Shown here in pieces: positions 6,565 through 8,133 of a stretch of 8,133 nucleotides of DNA. The notes under the pieces were generated by a model. It ran no database searches. It was given only the letters and a program-made list of their open reading frames with translations, and was not told the DNA's origin. The stretch's first letter is position 1; the number at the start of each line of letters is the position of its first letter. Origin of the DNA: Verrucomicrobiota bacterium (lineage in GTDB: Bacteria; Verrucomicrobiota; Lentisphaeria; Oligosphaerales; Oligosphaeraceae); NCBI GenBank assembly GCA_022709995.1, contig JAKLHU010000075.1:1-8133 (forward strand). Direction: 5' to 3'. A program made the position numbers and the translations under genes.

Positions 6565-6793
6565 CCCTGCCGGCCGGAGGCCGCCAAGGGGGCGTCGGTC
6601 CGTCTGGCTGGCGCCTGGGGCGGGCGCGCTTCGAGGGTGCGGGTCCGATGGCACCCAGGGCATTCGGCCCCGGTCGGCCGGCCGGGAGAAGGCCAGCCGG
6701 CGGCAAATCCACGATGAGCTGCCCTCCGCCGTGCCGCCCGGCGCCGCGCCTGGCAGCCGATTCAACCAACAACATCGCATGAGACAGGATGGA
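6565..6793. other. GC-rich, hairpin-prone intergenic spacer before argJ
   Basis: The spacer is markedly GC-rich in its first 170 bases. Just after the upstream stop codon it contains a perfect hairpin, CGGCC-GGA-GGCCG (6571-6583), which has the same GGA loop as the tandem repeat at the window's left end. Further palindromic GGCCGGCC sequence lies near 6674-6683. No T-run follows any stem, so a classical intrinsic terminator is not supported, although the hairpin could still stabilise the 3' end of the upstream message. The last 40 bases before argJ are less GC-rich. I see no promoter or arginine-operator match I would defend. Confidence 0.5.
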
Positions 6794-8032
6794 ATGAAGA
6801 TGGAATATGCGTGCATTGAACAGGGCAACCTCGCCAGCGCGACGGACTTTTTGGCGGCCGGAATCACCGCCGGGCTGAAACGCAGCGGTGCTCCGGACAT
6901 GGCCTTGATTTACAGCCGCCGTCCGTGCGTGGCGGCAGGGGCGTTTACCAGCAATTTGTTCGCCGCCGCCCCTGTGATTTATGACCGCGAGGTCATTGCC
7001 GGCGGGCAGCCGGTGCGGGCGGTGCTGGTCAACAGCGGCAACGCCAATGCCTGCACCGGCGAACGCGGTCGGCGTGACGTCGAGGCCACCGTCGCGCTCG
7101 TGGCCAATTTGCTGCAGGTTCCGGAACGGCAGGTGCTGGTGTCGTCAACCGGCCGCATTGGCGTCCCCATGCCCATGGACGTGATCAAGGCCGGCGCCGC
7201 CAAGGCCGTGGCCGCGTTGAGCGAGCAGGGCGGCTCGGACGCCGCCGAGGCGATCATGACGACCGACACTCGCCCGAAGCGCCTGGCCGTGGAACTCTCG
7301 CTCGGGGGCCGGCGCGTCGTCATCGGCGGCATGACCAAGGGCGCCGGCATGATCGCACCTAAATTGCGGATGCAACCGCCGCAGGCGACCATGCTGGCCT
7401 ACATCACCACCGATGCCGCCATCACCCGTGAAGCATTGCACGCGGCGCTGGCGGCCAGCCTGGACCAAAGCTTCAACCGCATCACCGTCGACGGCGACAC
7501 CAGCACAAATGACACCGTCATCGCCCTCGCCAATGGCGCGGCCGGCAATCCGCTGATTGAGTTGGATACCCCGGAATTCGCGGCCTTTTGCCAAGCTTTC
7601 GCCCATGTCCTCGGCACCCTGGCCCGCGAGATGGTCCTCGACGGCGAAGGCGTTTCCCGTTTCGTTGAAATCAATGTCACCGGCGCCGGGACGGATGCGG
7701 ACGCGCGCCGCTGCGCCGAGGCGATCGCCAATTCGGCCTTGTGCAAAACCGCCTGGTTCGGGGCCGACCCGAACTGGGGACGGATTCTCTGCGCCGCCGG
7801 CTACAGCGGCAGTGCCTTCGACCCGGCGCGGGTCAGCTTGTCCATGCAGGGCACCCCCGTGGTCAAAAACGGCCTGGACGCGGGCACTCCGGAACCGCAG
7901 CTGGCAAAATTGGTCGCCGCCAAAGAGCTGCGCATTGATCTCGACCTTGGTTCCGGCAGCGGGAAATTCACGGTCTGGACGTGTGATCTGACGTACGAGT
8001 ATGTGAAAATCAACGCGGATTACCATACCTGA
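6794..8032 (+). CDS. argJ: Glutamate N-acetyltransferase / N-acetylglutamate synthase (ArgJ)
   Basis: ArgJ transfers the acetyl group of N-acetylornithine to glutamate, giving ornithine and recycling N-acetylglutamate for arginine synthesis; bifunctional forms also use acetyl-CoA. The precursor cuts itself before a threonine to give alpha and beta chains. Landmarks in this 412-residue protein are VLVNSGNANACTG at 77-89, the oxyanion-hole region VSSTGRIGVPMPMD at 116-129, GGMTKGAGMIAP at 178-189, the cleavage site ATMLAYITTDA at 198-208 with Thr199 as the expected nucleophile, FNRITVDGDTSTND at 227-240, KTAWFGADPNWGRI at 318-331 and the conserved end WTCDLTYEYVKINADYHT at 395-412. About six extra residues (KLRMQPPQ where NM is usual) sit between MIAP and ATML. 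ATG 6794 follows AGGATGGA at 6786-6793 closely; ATG 6800, at better spacing, and ATG 6779 are in-frame alternatives. Whether the enzyme is mono- or bifunctional cannot be read from the sequence. Confidence 0.95.
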   Translation: MKMEYACIEQGNLASATDFLAAGITAGLKRSGAPDMALIYSRRPCVAAGAFTSNLFAAAPVIYDREVIAGGQPVRAVLVNSGNANACTGERGRRDVEATVALVANLLQVPERQVLVSSTGRIGVPMPMDVIKAGAAKAVAALSEQGGSDAAEAIMTTDTRPKRLAVELSLGGRRVVIGGMTKGAGMIAPKLRMQPPQATMLAYITTDAAITREALHAALAASLDQSFNRITVDGDTSTNDTVIALANGAAGNPLIELDTPEFAAFCQAFAHVLGTLAREMVLDGEGVSRFVEINVTGAGTDADARRCAEAIANSALCKTAWFGADPNWGRILCAAGYSGSAFDPARVSLSMQGTPVVKNGLDAGTPEPQLAKLVAAKELRIDLDLGSGSGKFTVWTCDLTYEYVKINADYHT

Positions 8033-8133
8033 CATCATGATCGGCGGAAGTCGCCGCCTGCAGGTGGGAGTCGCGCCGGGCAAGGGACCAGGAAGCCTGG
8101 AGGCAATTTCCGCCCCGGTGGTTTTGGCACAGG

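Noticed and set aside
8037..8133. Start of another gene after argJ (ATG 8037, open to the window end; or a GTG at 8118 after GGAGG)
   Set aside because: Only 32 codons are visible, with no Shine-Dalgarno before the ATG and no recognisable motif. Short inverted repeats at 8043-8058 and 8088-8100 suggest intergenic sequence instead.

Overview
This is an ordinary-looking stretch of a GC-rich bacterial chromosome with seven intact protein genes, all on the + strand. I see no tRNA, rRNA, CRISPR array, transposase or phage gene. Three features fit a member of the Planctomycetota/Verrucomicrobiota/Lentisphaerota/Kiritimatiellota (PVC) group: short intergenic repeats built on a CACGGGCT-GGA-AGCCCGTG hairpin, a second repeat of the 'CCGCGGATGACGCTGATGA' kind, and a YdjY-domain secreted protein. 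This placement is inference from remembered sequence patterns and was not tested by a search.

Layout. Positions 1-229 hold three full copies and one decaying copy of a 67-bp tandem repeat; the left edge of the array lies outside the window. A first gene cluster follows: an O-antigen ligase/polymerase-like membrane protein with a TPR-like tail (306-2357), guanylate kinase gmk (2397-3029) and a stand-alone phosphopantothenoylcysteine decarboxylase coaC (3022-3615). gmk and coaC overlap by 8 bp and are almost certainly co-transcribed. Next comes a gap of about 746 bp (3616-4361) with no convincing gene; it holds repeat-like DNA and weak promoter-like sequences. The second cluster has a short variant NAD kinase (4362-5141), the acyl-phosphate glycerol-3-phosphate acyltransferase plsY (5209-5862) and a secreted YdjY-domain protein (5878-6564). 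After a 229-bp, very GC-rich, hairpin-prone gap comes argJ (about 6794-8032). The last 101 bp hold no gene I can support.

How the genes work together. Most are core metabolism: GMP to GDP (Gmk), the CoA pathway (CoaC), NADP supply (NAD kinase), the first acyl transfer to glycerol phosphate for phospholipids (PlsY), and the cyclic acetyl-transfer route to arginine (ArgJ). The ligase and the YdjY protein act in or beyond the inner membrane. The neighbourhood does not look like a single pathway.

I did not find a convincing undescribed system. The points most worth a second look are the hairpin tandem repeat, an NAD kinase with a cysteine-containing segment after its GGDG motif, a short insertion in ArgJ just before its self-cleavage site, and gmk running directly into coaC with neither rpoZ nor coaB.
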